From Alloalcanivorax marinus (GTDB taxonomy: Bacteria; Pseudomonadota; Gammaproteobacteria; Pseudomonadales; Alcanivoracaceae): 64,000 nt of DNA. Under the pieces are notes generated by a model, which was not told the DNA's origin, made no database searches, and saw only the letters and a list, made by a program, of their open reading frames with translations. Positions 8,481-16,878 of this stretch are shown piece by piece (position 1 is the first letter of the stretch; each line of letters starts with the position of its first letter). Location of the stretch: NCBI RefSeq assembly GCF_016785095.1, contig NZ_JAEKJB010000011.1:62001-126000 (forward strand), in the 5' to 3' direction. Both the position numbers and the translations under genes were made by a program.

Positions 8481-8636
8481 TCATTGGCCCGAATGCGCGA
8501 TCGGCCCTGCGGCCCTTGGAACAGCCGATGCAAAACGTCTTCGCCTGGGCGGGGCTGAACCGACACGATAGCGCTGGCTGACGACAGATAGTGGCGCACG
8601 GCCCATGCAGGCCATTTGCTCCACGAGATGGCTCAT
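8481..8636 (-). pseudogene. Probable DUF932-family gene remnant
   Basis: A good ribosome-binding site (AAGGAG) precedes an ATG at 8636. The reading frame is only 51 codons. It begins MSHLVEQMA, like the start of DUF932 proteins of integrative elements. It then jumps directly to APLSVVSQRYRV, which in that family lies tens of residues further in. After it the frame is lost: a VQPR continuation appears in the +1 frame, as if one G had been added. This suggests an internal deletion plus a frameshift in a former DUF932 gene. The family match is from memory of conserved blocks, so confidence is limited. Confidence 0.4.
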
Positions 8637-8730
8637 GAACATTCTCCTTGTAAACGGCATAAAAGCACCCGCGCCAGGCAGGCGGGGCGATGAGAGGAAG
8701 AAAAAAGGAAGGGGAAGGAAGGTGGGCCAG

Positions 8731-9231
8731 TCAGACCCAGCCGCGCCGGGAAAGGCTCTCCCAGCCGGATTGAGATACGATCAAATGATCCAACACCCGC
8801 ACGTCGATCAGCTTCAGGGCCTTTACTAAGAGGTCGGTCACCTCCCGATCCGCCTGGGACGGCTCGCTATGACCGGACGGGTGATTATGGGCCAAGATCA
8901 CTGAGGCAGCGTTATATTCAAGCGCCTTCTGCACCACGACGCGGGGATGAACAGTGGTGCCATCGACCGTACCGAAGAACAAGCGCTCGAAGCTCAAGAC
9001 CTGATGCTTGTTGTTCAGGAACAGCACAGCGAAGTGCTCATTCTTTTCATTAGCCAACGCCATCTGCAGGAACCGGGCGGCGTCTTCCGGATTGGTTAAG
9101 GCATCGCCGCGCACCAGGCTTTCCTGAAGGATGGCGGCAGCGGTTCGCACAATGGCCTCCGGCGTGATCGGCCCGAAGGCCTGGTACAGGCCCTTCTCGC
9201 TTTTCACGAAGGTGGTTTCGCAATGGCACAT
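8731..9231 (-). CDS. Island-type RadC/JAB-domain protein (DUF2466)
   Basis: From the ATG at 9231 (GGAG six bases upstream) the protein is 166 residues. It contains the JAMM metal site HNHPSGHSEPSQAD with the upstream glutamate in LNNKHQ...E. The C-terminal block VRVLDHLIVSQSGWESLSRRGW is nearly the same as in the chromosomal RadC at 41461. It lacks the N-terminal helix-hairpin-helix region of chromosomal RadC, which is usual for mobile-element versions. The biochemical role of RadC proteins is not settled despite the name 'DNA repair protein'. It follows the zinc-ribbon gene and its terminator on the same strand. Confidence 0.8.
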   Translation of the reverse strand: MCHCETTFVKSEKGLYQAFGPITPEAIVRTAAAILQESLVRGDALTNPEDAARFLQMALANEKNEHFAVLFLNNKHQVLSFERLFFGTVDGTTVHPRVVVQKALEYNAASVILAHNHPSGHSEPSQADREVTDLLVKALKLIDVRVLDHLIVSQSGWESLSRRGWV

Positions 9232-9245
9232 GGGAATCTCCAGAA

Positions 9246-9271
9246 ACAAAAAAGCCCGCATAAGCGGGCTG
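9246..9271 (-). terminator. Rho-independent terminator after the zinc-ribbon/glycine-zipper gene
   Basis: On the minus strand AGCCCGC-TTA-TGCGGGCT is followed directly by TTTTTTG, an intrinsic terminator. It lies about 25 bases after the stop of the gene ending at 9296, and just upstream of the radC-like start at 9231. Confidence 0.8.
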
Positions 9272-9295
9272 ATGGGGAATAGAAGGGAGGAGGCT

Positions 9296-9640
9296 TTACT
9301 GCGGTTCGACGCTGAACCGGTATCCGCACTCCAGACATTCGAGGGTGTTCAGTACGGTCTCGCCGATCAGGTCACCGACGGCCGCACCGGCGGTACCTCC
9401 GGCAAAGGCGCCACCGAGCGCGCCGATGACGGCGCCGGCTGGCCCCGCTACGGAACCGACGGTAACGCCGATCCGGGCGCTGGAGCCTGCCGCTGCCAGG
9501 CCGCTGGCTGCGCCCGCAGCAGCCCCCAGGGCGCTGCAGACCTGTCGGGCGGGATGGTGTTCAGGGTGCCGCTCGCACTGGCAGCATGGGCAAGTAACGT
9601 TCAATGTGCCTCCAGGAGTAGATGAATTGAGGATAGACAC
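9296..9640 (-). CDS. Small protein: zinc-ribbon halves flanking a glycine-zipper hydrophobic segment
   Basis: The start is GTG at 9640 and the product has 114 residues. CPCCQC near residue 18 and CLECGY near residue 103 look like the two knuckles of one zinc ribbon. Between them lies a long Ala/Gly segment (SALGAAAGAASGLAAAG, then VGSVAGPAGAVIGALGGAFAGG) with the GxxxG spacing of glycine-zipper membrane proteins. A hydrophobic hairpin with both zinc knuckles on the same side would fit. I know of no defined function. It lies upstream of the island radC-like gene but is separated from it by a terminator. Confidence 0.5.
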   Translation of the reverse strand: MSILNSSTPGGTLNVTCPCCQCERHPEHHPARQVCSALGAAAGAASGLAAAGSSARIGVTVGSVAGPAGAVIGALGGAFAGGTAGAAVGDLIGETVLNTLECLECGYRFSVEPQ

Positions 9641-9770
9641 GGAGAGCCCGGCTATTGGGCGGGTGATATGTATCTGAAAGTTTGTTGAGTGGCGTTTCGT
9701 TTATTGCGTTTTTCGATTGTTTCGAATAAGTTGTCGATATCGGACGGATATCCATCAACCAGAGGTGCTC

Positions 9771-10223
9771 ATGAATACCGCGTCGGACCACAGCAAGCTT
9801 CCAGATCCCCAGGCCGCGGATTTGGCGCGTGAGAGCTCCGCCGCTTTGGCGAAGCTGCTGAAAGATCACCCCCGGCAGGACCGTGCCCGGGTCCGTATGG
9901 ACGACACGGATTTGGTGCTGCCACGGCACGCCCTAGAGTTGTTACGGAATCTTCTGACCGAAATGGCCCAGGGTAACGCGGTCACCATCATGCCGGTGCA
10001 CGCGGAGTTGACCACTCAGGAAGCTGCCAACCTGTTGAACGTGTCCCGGCCGCATTTGGTCAAGTTGCTGGAAGACGGGGAAATCCCCTTTAGTAAAGTG
10101 GGAACGCACCGTCGTATCCGCTTTCAGGATGTCATGGAATATCGAACAGCCCGCAACTCGGAAAGCGAAGCGGCCCTGCAGGCGCTGGCGGACCAGGCTC
10201 AAGAACACGATATGGGGTACTGA
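9771..10223 (+). CDS. Excisionase-type HTH antitoxin of PIN toxin pair
   Basis: The product is 150 residues. The middle carries an excisionase/MerR-like helix-turn-helix, LTTQEAANLLNVSRPHLVKL, followed by a wing with PFSKVGTHRRIRFQDVMEY. The upstream half is acidic and helical and the tail is Ala/Glu-rich. The ATG at 9771 follows AGAGG; the longer frame starting at 9717 is not favoured. The stop overlaps the next start (TGATG), which is the classic arrangement of a DNA-binding antitoxin translated with its toxin. GATATC repeats at 9737-9753 just upstream may be the operator. Confidence 0.75.
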   Translation: MNTASDHSKLPDPQAADLARESSAALAKLLKDHPRQDRARVRMDDTDLVLPRHALELLRNLLTEMAQGNAVTIMPVHAELTTQEAANLLNVSRPHLVKLLEDGEIPFSKVGTHRRIRFQDVMEYRTARNSESEAALQALADQAQEHDMGY

Positions 10224-10786
10224 TGCGCTTTTCGGTCATCTACGATGCCTGCGTTCTGTATCCGGCGCCGCTGCGTGATTTTCTCATGCGCTTGGCGTTG
10301 TCCGGCCTATTCGCGGCGAGATGGTCAGACGACATTCAGAACGAGTGGTCGCGCAATTTGCTCATGGACAGACCCGAACTCTCGGGTCAGGTGGCAAGGA
10401 CCATAGATTTGATGAACCTGGCCGTACCGGATTGTCGGGTAGTCGGATATGAGAGCCTGATCCCGGGATTGTCGCTGCCAGACCTTGACGACAGGCATGT
10501 GCTCGCCGCCGCGATTCTGGCCGGCGCCCAACTGATCGTCACCTTTAATCTCAAAGATTTCCCCAACGATTACTTGGCGTCCTTTGGTATCGAAGCGGTT
10601 CACCCCGATGACTTCATCGTCCAGCAGTTTGACTTGCACGAAGCGAGGGTGGTCAGCGCGGCCAAACAGCATAGGGCTTCGCTAAGGAGCCCGCCGAAAG
10701 GTGTGGAAGAATATCTTGATACCCTGGCCGCGCAGGGCCTGGTGGTGGCTGTGGACAGGTTACGGGATTATCAGGATTTTATTTAA
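10223..10786 (+). CDS. PIN-domain ribonuclease toxin
   Basis: This is a 187-residue PIN-domain protein. The acidic residues expected for Mg2+-dependent RNase activity are visible: D8 in VIYDACVLYP, E41 in QNEWSRNL, D90 in LDDRHVLAAA, and D112 in TFNLKDFP. The last 70 residues form a helical tail not found in minimal VapC toxins, as in the longer PIN proteins paired with excisionase-like antitoxins. It overlaps the antitoxin stop codon. The likely job is stabilisation of the island or abortive defence. The RNA target cannot be told from sequence. Confidence 0.8.
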   Translation: MRFSVIYDACVLYPAPLRDFLMRLALSGLFAARWSDDIQNEWSRNLLMDRPELSGQVARTIDLMNLAVPDCRVVGYESLIPGLSLPDLDDRHVLAAAILAGAQLIVTFNLKDFPNDYLASFGIEAVHPDDFIVQQFDLHEARVVSAAKQHRASLRSPPKGVEEYLDTLAAQGLVVAVDRLRDYQDFI

Positions 10787-10800
10787 CTAGCCCGGTATAA

Positions 10801-11795
10801 GAGCCCTTCGACAACTTGCTGGCCGAGGTGCGCGCGGCCAAGTACGCGGATCATCTGCCGCTGGGCCGTCAGGAAATCATCTTCGACCGGGCGGGCTGGC
10901 GATCGCGCGTTCCACTCTGACCGACTGGGTGGGCATCTGCGGTGTACGACCGAAGGCGGTGGTGGACGCCCTCAGGGCCCAGTTGCTGGCGCAGCCGGTG
11001 CTGCACGCCGACGAAATCCCGGTGGCCATGCTGGCGCCGAGCAAGAAGACGACTCACCGAGCTTATGTGTGGACTTACTGCAGCACGCTGTTCTCTGAAC
11101 TGAAGGCCATGGTCTACGACTTCGCGTTGGGCCGGGTAGGCGAACGTGCCCGCGCTTTCCTGGGCGACTGGCACGGCAAACTGGTGTGCGACGACTACGC
11201 CGGTTACAAGGCGGGCTTCGGCAGCGGCATTACCGAGATCGGTTGCCTGGCGCACGCCCGGCGTAAGTTCCACGACCTGCACATGGCCAACAAGAGTGAA
11301 CTGGCCGCCCGGGCACTGGACTACATCGGAGCGCTGTACGGCGTCGAGCGCGAGGCAAAGGACCTGCCCGATCAGGACCGCCAGCGCTTGCGCCACGAAA
11401 AGGCCCGGCCCATCGCCGATGCCTTGCACCAATGGATGATCGCGCAACGGCAGAAGGTCCCGGATGGCTCCGGTACGGCCAAAGCCCTGGACTACAGTCT
11501 GAAACGGTGGGCGGCGCTAACGCGTTACCTGGACGATGGCGCGGTGCCGATCGACAACAACCGGGTGGAAAACCAGATCCGGCCCTGGGCATTGGGCCGC
11601 AACAACTGGCTGTTCGCGGGCTCACTGCGCAGCGGCCAGCGCGCCGCCGCCGTGATGAGCCTGATCCAGTCGGCCAAACTCAACGGCCACGATCCCTATG
11701 CCTACCTCAAGGACGTGCTGACTCGCCTGCCGACGCAGAAGAGCTGCGCCATCGACGAACTCCTGCCTCATAACTGGGCGCCGGCCACGGCCTGA
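10801..11795 (+). pseudogene. IS66-family transposase (TnpC) remnant, 5'-truncated and frameshifted
   Basis: The plus-strand frame from 10801 reads EPFDNLLAEVRAAKYADHLP, an internal IS66 transposase block. Around 10893-10897 one base appears to be missing, since GRQEIIFDRAG continues as AIARSTLTDWVGIC in another frame. From 10929 the frame is open for 288 codons, with the DDE-core blocks LHADEIPV, CDDYAGYK, CLAHARRKF and NNRVENQIRPWALGR. The N-terminal zinc-finger part and the left end of the IS are gone. It cannot make a full transposase. It marks the junction between the GC-rich left half of the island and the AT-richer dnd module. Confidence 0.85.
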
Positions 11796-11801
11796 CAAGG
11801 T

Positions 11802-11821
11802 GGGTTCCCCGGACGCTTACC
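11802..11821 (+). mobile_element. Right terminal inverted repeat of the IS66-like element
   Basis: The minus-strand reading begins GGTAAGCGTCCGGGGAACCC, which agrees with IS66-type ends (GTAAGCG...). It starts a few bases after the transposase stop. No matching left end was found before 10801, so the element is a one-ended remnant. Confidence 0.7.
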
Positions 11822-11840
11822 TTAATGAGATTGAATGTCC

Positions 11841-12203
11841 CTAGCTATCGACAAGAAATATAGATCGAAGATCAGAGAACTTTCGCAAATGCCCGAGCTT
11901 GTGTAGTCCGCTCTCGATGAGAGAACGAATGACTGATTGGATATCGGCACTGATATCATAATCATTATAGAATTGGCGAAATAAAGCCTCATATGCCTTA
12001 TCATTTTCGCCGAACAGAACGTCACGGTTTATCGTGTGTACCTGATCGGGCTGCGAAGTGTTCACTGTCGCGGAACGAGTGTCTCGTAACGCCATGTTGA
12101 TTGCTAGTCGAGCGGTAACGTTAGGCGTCAAGCGTGTCTGTGTTTGAAGATACTGAAGCTTGTCCCACGTTTTCTTGCTGAGTTGTATCCTGGTAGGCAG
12201 CAT
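11841..12203 (-). CDS. dndE: DNA sulfur modification protein DndE
   Basis: From the ATG at 12203 the protein is 120 residues. It opens with LPTRIQLSKKTWDKL, then RLTPNVTARLAINMAL, the characteristic DndE start (a compact helical protein of about 110-130 residues). DndE binds DNA and is needed by the DndCDE complex that puts sulfur in the phosphate backbone. The start lies 8 bases after the dndD stop, as expected for the last gene of dndBCDE. The open frame extends upstream to 12332, but that part overlaps dndD and lacks DndE similarity. The 3' end lies 20 bases from the IS66 end and appears intact. Confidence 0.88.
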   Translation of the reverse strand: MLPTRIQLSKKTWDKLQYLQTQTRLTPNVTARLAINMALRDTRSATVNTSQPDQVHTINRDVLFGENDKAYEALFRQFYNDYDISADIQSVIRSLIESGLHKLGHLRKFSDLRSIFLVDS

Positions 12204-12210
12204 ATCTACA

Positions 12211-14196
12211 TCACCCTCGCTGTTGCCAAAAATAACCTTCAGTAGCCTGGGTGGACCCAGATAGAGGATCATACTCCAGCTTGAAAGCGCGAGAAATCTC
12301 TGGAGATAGTGCTTTGTAGAAACCTTCATCAACCTCGGTATCTGTAGATAAAATGATCATCTGATGGCTTGCTCGAGGGAAATACTCCTCTACTAGCTTT
12401 TGGCGATGATTAGAATCAAGTCTGCCTAAAGGCGTGTCTACTATCATGGGCAGCTGGCGTCCGGATGTCTTAGCTAGCGCTTCCAGGATCGAGATAGCAA
12501 AGATCTGCTTCTCGCCTGCAGAAAGCTCACTTTTGTCCACCTCAGAACCATCTTTGCTGAGAAGGCCGAACTTGAAAGTTTCAGGATTCACCTTAAGACT
12601 TAGATTCATGTCATGCTTTCTAGCTAGCCGGGAGAAGCAGTCGGAGAATTGAGTTTCTAGATCAGCAATCTTTGAAAGGGAAGATTGACGAACAAAATCA
12701 TCAATCAGATTATTAGTTGAACCTATATAGTTAAGTACGCGAGCCTGGTCGCTAGAGCGAGCAGCTTTTTCATAGAGCTTGTCTAGTTTTCGCGCGCACT
12801 CAACTGCCAACTCCGCTTCTTTTTTTGCTGAACTTCGCAGCGCTTCTATATTGATTTCTAACGCAGACAGTTCGGACTGGGCGAGTTGAAGCTTCTCAAA
12901 ATCTGCTCGGATCAGCGAATCATCGGGAGCGCGAGAGAGAGCAGATCCAAGCTCGTCAAGAGATGTTTCACATTTCTCCAGTTCGCCGAATAGGAAAGAA
13001 GCGCTATTGAACTGCTCTATGGCCTTTTGAAAGGAAGCTATAACCTCGCTCGCCTGGCGTGGCGTCAGATCATGTACTTGTGCTGCCTGGTGATCAGAAG
13101 AAATTACAAATAGCTCTGACAGAGCTCTGCTAACTTCTTCTAGCTCTTTTTTTCCAAACTTAACTTCGAGCCTTCTCAAAAGTTCCGCCTCTAGAGACCT
13201 TCTAACTTTGTCGCTAGTGAGAGGGTTTACTTCATCCAGGCTTTTCTGGATCACTTCCGCAACATGTAGACGGAAGCCGCCGGAGAGATAGAGTGGCAGA
13301 GCGTCGGATAATAGAGTAACGATTTCGGCTTCCAATTCAGACTTTCGGTTAGATTCCGCATCTATTTTTTTTTCTATATCCTTTCTTGAAGCAGAGAAGT
13401 GTCCGCCGCGCTCATCGAATCGTGACTGAAGATTCCTATGGTTCTGTGCTAATTCGGCGCGCTTTACCAGAAGGTCAGAAATTTCGCTTTTATATTGTTC
13501 TATCGATGCTTTATGTCGATCAAGCAATTTTTGCTGCGAGTCTATTTCTCTATTGATCTGGCCCAGAGAGGACGCCTTCGTTATATTACGATTCAATACA
13601 GTAAGATCACCCGAAAGGCGTTCTATGATATCCAAGCCCATAAGCTTTTTTATAGAATTCTCTAGAGCTGAGCCGCCGGTGTCTTCCGCCAACTCTTTAA
13701 TTTTTTCTCCATCAAAAAAGAAAAGATCTGAAACGCCAATAGGGATAAGTTCGTTCAGAAAATTCTGTGCTTGTTCGTAGCCAAGTCCTTTTATATGTTC
13801 GAAGTCTTCAAAAATTTCAACGTTTTCTTTAACCGATTTACCGGTAGACTTCCAGCTTCGAATTACGCGGTAGTGGTTCTCTGTGCCGAGCTTTGCGTAG
13901 GTGAAGCAAAGCTCAACGGAAGCTTCATTAGCCGCGCGATCAGTAATTTTTGATCTGTAAATCGCTTTCTTTAAAAAATCTTCATACTCCTTTTGGGTCG
14001 GCGATTGTCCCAAAGAAAACCTGCCGTACAAAGCTAGGCGAAGTGCGGAAAGTAGGCTCGTTTTGCCTGCACCATTCATGCCGCCAAATAGAATTATGGG
14101 TCGTACTTTTCCGTAGCGCTTGCGTGGAGAAAGATCGAATCGGTTTTCGCCTTCGTAAATCTTGTAATTTCGTAGTACAAGCTCTTTTATCAGCAT
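12211..14196 (-). CDS. dndD: DNA sulfur modification protein DndD (SMC-like ATPase)
   Basis: This is a 661-residue RecF/SMC-type ATPase. Walker A, GMNGAGKT, is at residues 39-46 after the N-terminal KELVLRNYKIYEGEN strand. A long coiled-coil region occupies roughly residues 200-500. Signature LSAGEKQIFAISILEAL and Walker B MIVDTPLGRLD sit near the C-terminus. DndD hydrolyses ATP and is thought to open or nick DNA for sulfur insertion with DndC and DndE. Its ATG overlaps the dndC stop by one base (TAATG), indicating translational coupling. Length and motif order match the family. Confidence 0.93.
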   Translation of the reverse strand: MLIKELVLRNYKIYEGENRFDLSPRKRYGKVRPIILFGGMNGAGKTSLLSALRLALYGRFSLGQSPTQKEYEDFLKKAIYRSKITDRAANEASVELCFTYAKLGTENHYRVIRSWKSTGKSVKENVEIFEDFEHIKGLGYEQAQNFLNELIPIGVSDLFFFDGEKIKELAEDTGGSALENSIKKLMGLDIIERLSGDLTVLNRNITKASSLGQINREIDSQQKLLDRHKASIEQYKSEISDLLVKRAELAQNHRNLQSRFDERGGHFSASRKDIEKKIDAESNRKSELEAEIVTLLSDALPLYLSGGFRLHVAEVIQKSLDEVNPLTSDKVRRSLEAELLRRLEVKFGKKELEEVSRALSELFVISSDHQAAQVHDLTPRQASEVIASFQKAIEQFNSASFLFGELEKCETSLDELGSALSRAPDDSLIRADFEKLQLAQSELSALEINIEALRSSAKKEAELAVECARKLDKLYEKAARSSDQARVLNYIGSTNNLIDDFVRQSSLSKIADLETQFSDCFSRLARKHDMNLSLKVNPETFKFGLLSKDGSEVDKSELSAGEKQIFAISILEALAKTSGRQLPMIVDTPLGRLDSNHRQKLVEEYFPRASHQMIILSTDTEVDEGFYKALSPEISRAFKLEYDPLSGSTQATEGYFWQQRG

Positions 14197-15716
14197 TACT
14201 TAAGAAACTCCGCGAACTCTTCTTTCACCTCGTCAACATGACTTTTGCCGAGTTTGCGCAATCCACGGTTTCGCTCGTTGACTTCCTCAAGATCTTCCCA
14301 GTCTTGGCGTAAAATTGACTCGATATGCTGCAATATGCCTCGTCGCCTTCCCAGTCCCGCAACCTGTAGCTCCGCCTCGAGCATTTTTCTTACCATTGAT
14401 GAAGGAACATTGTGTTTATTTGCAAGCTCTTCAAGTATAGATCCGTCGACTTTACTGAAAGCGCCGGCGTCATTCTCCACCCACTCTAAATCTTCACCAT
14501 AAACTTCACGGTAGATCCCGGGTAGAGAGTCCTCCCAATCTGGTTCATTGGGATCACGCAGCCACTGTTGGCGAATCTGGTGGAGCTCAGGGCGAGTTAT
14601 TAGCTCAATAGATTGCCCTTGCTGGTTAATAGATTTTTCTATCATCAGCAACTCTCTCAAAAATTCGCGTCGAACCTCTAACCAGTACGGGCCTGGTACA
14701 TGCCGGACCTCGGAAACGGAATCATCACTGATGTCGCCAGTGTTATATGTTACTCGACCTGTGCGCCGCCGATAATTTCGGTACTTGTTCGAGTTTTCTG
14801 GTTGGCGCGACTGATAAAGCTTGTTGCGAAAATCGAGCAGAGGTTGCATCCAATTAGCGCCTGATTGAATAAGGCCATGAAGAGCCTTTTCGTCTGTTAC
14901 TACAGTACACGTCCAGCAACCGAAGCGGCTGTTCCCGCATGAGGGCGTGCTTTTATCAATGACCAGCGGACATTCGCCTTGATTGGAACCTTTGTAGAGC
15001 TCAAAAAGCTTACGGTTAGAGCCTCCCCAAGGGCAGGGTGAGCTCATAAGATATTCCCATACTTCATCAGCAGACCAGGTCTCAATCGGCATATAAGTGT
15101 ATGCATTGGGGAGCGATGAGTGTCGACTTAGTGCAGAGCCGTCAATCTTATGTTTTGTGATTACTTGGGCTCTAGAGTTACTCTCTTGGCTACGAGAGCC
15201 CAGAACAACGACTGCTTCGCCGAATTGTGCAACGGTGTCTAAGATAAATTCGCTGACCGGGTCTATTTTCATGCGCTCCGTACACCATCGGAACGTTTGG
15301 TTCGGAGCTGGGTAGCCTCTGCCGATCAGATTCACCCAAAAGGTTTGGGAGGTCTTGGGCGTGACCGAGTGGGCAGTAATAGGTAGATTCTGGTCTATTG
15401 CAGATTCGTTAATCAAACCTAACACGCCCTTGATCATGTCCACGACTACAGGAGTCTCCACAAGAGTATCGGAGGACACAACGTAAATATGCTTGTGGCG
15501 TTTGTCTTCAGGGAGTTGCTCGATGGCACTATAAATAAGTGAAAGTACACAGGTAGAGTCTTTGCCACCGCTGAAACCGATAATCCAAGGGCGATCATCC
15601 GCCAAGTATATGTTTTGTATCTCATGCACAAGGTCAACGAGCGGTCTCCCGCTTATTGAGAGGTCTTTCAGCATTTCGAGATGTGTAGGGTAAAGAAACT
15701 GTTCCATTGCTGTCAT
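14196..15716 (-). CDS. dndC: DNA sulfur modification protein DndC (PAPS reductase-like)
   Basis: This is a 506-residue protein of the PP-loop ATP pyrophosphatase/PAPS reductase group. The PP-loop SGGKDST is at 49-55 and RWCTERMK at about 143-150. Cysteines C228, C249, C260, C267 and C270 (SPCPWG, GECPL, SCGN, GCWTC) are suited to the 4Fe-4S cluster known in DndC. It activates the DNA backbone and passes on sulfur supplied by a cysteine desulfurase. No dndA is present in the window, so a chromosomal IscS is presumed to serve. The start overlaps the dndB stop (ATGA). Confidence 0.93.
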   Translation of the reverse strand: MTAMEQFLYPTHLEMLKDLSISGRPLVDLVHEIQNIYLADDRPWIIGFSGGKDSTCVLSLIYSAIEQLPEDKRHKHIYVVSSDTLVETPVVVDMIKGVLGLINESAIDQNLPITAHSVTPKTSQTFWVNLIGRGYPAPNQTFRWCTERMKIDPVSEFILDTVAQFGEAVVVLGSRSQESNSRAQVITKHKIDGSALSRHSSLPNAYTYMPIETWSADEVWEYLMSSPCPWGGSNRKLFELYKGSNQGECPLVIDKSTPSCGNSRFGCWTCTVVTDEKALHGLIQSGANWMQPLLDFRNKLYQSRQPENSNKYRNYRRRTGRVTYNTGDISDDSVSEVRHVPGPYWLEVRREFLRELLMIEKSINQQGQSIELITRPELHQIRQQWLRDPNEPDWEDSLPGIYREVYGEDLEWVENDAGAFSKVDGSILEELANKHNVPSSMVRKMLEAELQVAGLGRRRGILQHIESILRQDWEDLEEVNERNRGLRKLGKSHVDEVKEEFAEFLK

Positions 15717-16798
15717 TTTCTGCCGTCCTCATATTCCTGCTCTGACGCTGAGAGAGGCAAGCCGAGCTCAAGCTTTATATAGTTGCCCGTAAGTATAACG
15801 CTAGAGACCGCTTTACTAATCCTTCCGTGGTGCATAGCACGGCCTTCCCAATCAGAATTGGCTCGCGCCCAATCTATCCTGCTTAAGCCTTCCAGCACTT
15901 GAGACCACTGTTTTTGTGGGCGAACCAGTAGTTCTGCTCCAACATTTCCCATGGCTTGCAACATTACTCCGTGTGCGTGGATATACTGCTCACGGAGCTC
16001 AGAGGTGGAAACTTTCTTTGCCAATGCCTGTTGCCAATCGGGCATATTTTGGGCGACTATTGACCAATAGTTGCTAGCGAGCGTCATTTCACTTTCTTCA
16101 ATCGGATCACCTTTCCGCTTAGCTAGAAGCGTTTTCGTGGCATTCTTTATGGCGCTTAACGTGAAAAGCTTGGTGCTCCGATTTGAGATGCTGGATTTTT
16201 CAAGCTCAGTGAGCCGCGAGAAAACCTCTACTTTCTTCACCATTGAGCGGGCAAGCTCCGAAAGGATATCGCGTCTGTCATATAACGTACTGATCGAGTC
16301 ACTCGGCCTTACGGCATGCTTGTTGAGGTCAGCAAACATCTGCTGGCTGCGCTCTAGACCTTCGTCGATGAAAAAAAGTACGGGAATATTGTCGTACCCT
16401 AGTTCGGGCTTCTCTTGTATGGCATATTCAATCGCAGCTCGACGGTGCTGACCATCATTGATCAATATTTGCGCATCCATCGGTATAGAGAGATTGCCGA
16501 GGTTCTGACCGAGCCCGGTATCAGCGGTGGGTTCAAAAGCTACTTGTCCATCTATAGAGGCGGTGATAGCGGATAGGGTATAGTCTGCGAAATTTTCGAC
16601 GAGATAAGAGCTGATCTCGGGTATTCGCGCCCTATTCAACGTCCTTTGTGCCCTTAGCTCAGCGGGCACTTCCTCCTCATTAAACTTGAAGATTTTAGGG
16701 ACAAGCCGCATTGGACACATCGCTATATAGCAGGGGCGGCCACTTTGAACCCCTCTCGCTGCGGGGAAAGTGTATGCGAAAGTTGTGTCAGTGGTCAT
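15713..16798 (-). CDS. dndB: DndB, DGQHR-domain protein of the dnd operon
   Basis: This 361-residue protein carries the diagnostic DGQHR motif at residues 115-119 (LINDGQHRRAAIEYA) and a downstream FADLNKHAVRPS block. It matches DndB in length and in position as first gene of dndBCDE. Family knowledge: DndB acts as a transcriptional repressor of the dnd operon in some systems and tunes the modification frequency. It is transcribed away from the GIY-YIG gene across an 80-bp gap, which could let it control both directions. The ATG at 16798 is the only good start. Confidence 0.9.
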   Translation of the reverse strand: MTTDTTFAYTFPAARGVQSGRPCYIAMCPMRLVPKIFKFNEEEVPAELRAQRTLNRARIPEISSYLVENFADYTLSAITASIDGQVAFEPTADTGLGQNLGNLSIPMDAQILINDGQHRRAAIEYAIQEKPELGYDNIPVLFFIDEGLERSQQMFADLNKHAVRPSDSISTLYDRRDILSELARSMVKKVEVFSRLTELEKSSISNRSTKLFTLSAIKNATKTLLAKRKGDPIEESEMTLASNYWSIVAQNMPDWQQALAKKVSTSELREQYIHAHGVMLQAMGNVGAELLVRPQKQWSQVLEGLSRIDWARANSDWEGRAMHHGRISKAVSSVILTGNYIKLELGLPLSASEQEYEDGRK

Positions 16799-16878
16799 AG
16801 CTTTTGGAAGTTAAAAAGAATTGGAAGTCATAATCACACAAAATAAACGTCCACGCAACAGCTTGGTCGGCGTCTGAT
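16799..16878. promoter_or_regulatory. Shared divergent promoter region of dndB and the GIY-YIG/DGQHR/HEPN-like operon
   Basis: Eighty AT-rich bases separate the two start codons. TTGGAAGT occurs twice in direct repeat (16804-16811 and 16821-16828, 17-bp step), close to the dndB start. This is a candidate operator, for example for DndB. I could not define convincing -35/-10 pairs. Confidence 0.45.

Noticed and set aside
11841..12332. 163-residue form of DndE
   Set aside because: The upstream part lies within dndD in another frame. DndE similarity begins at the ATG at 12203.
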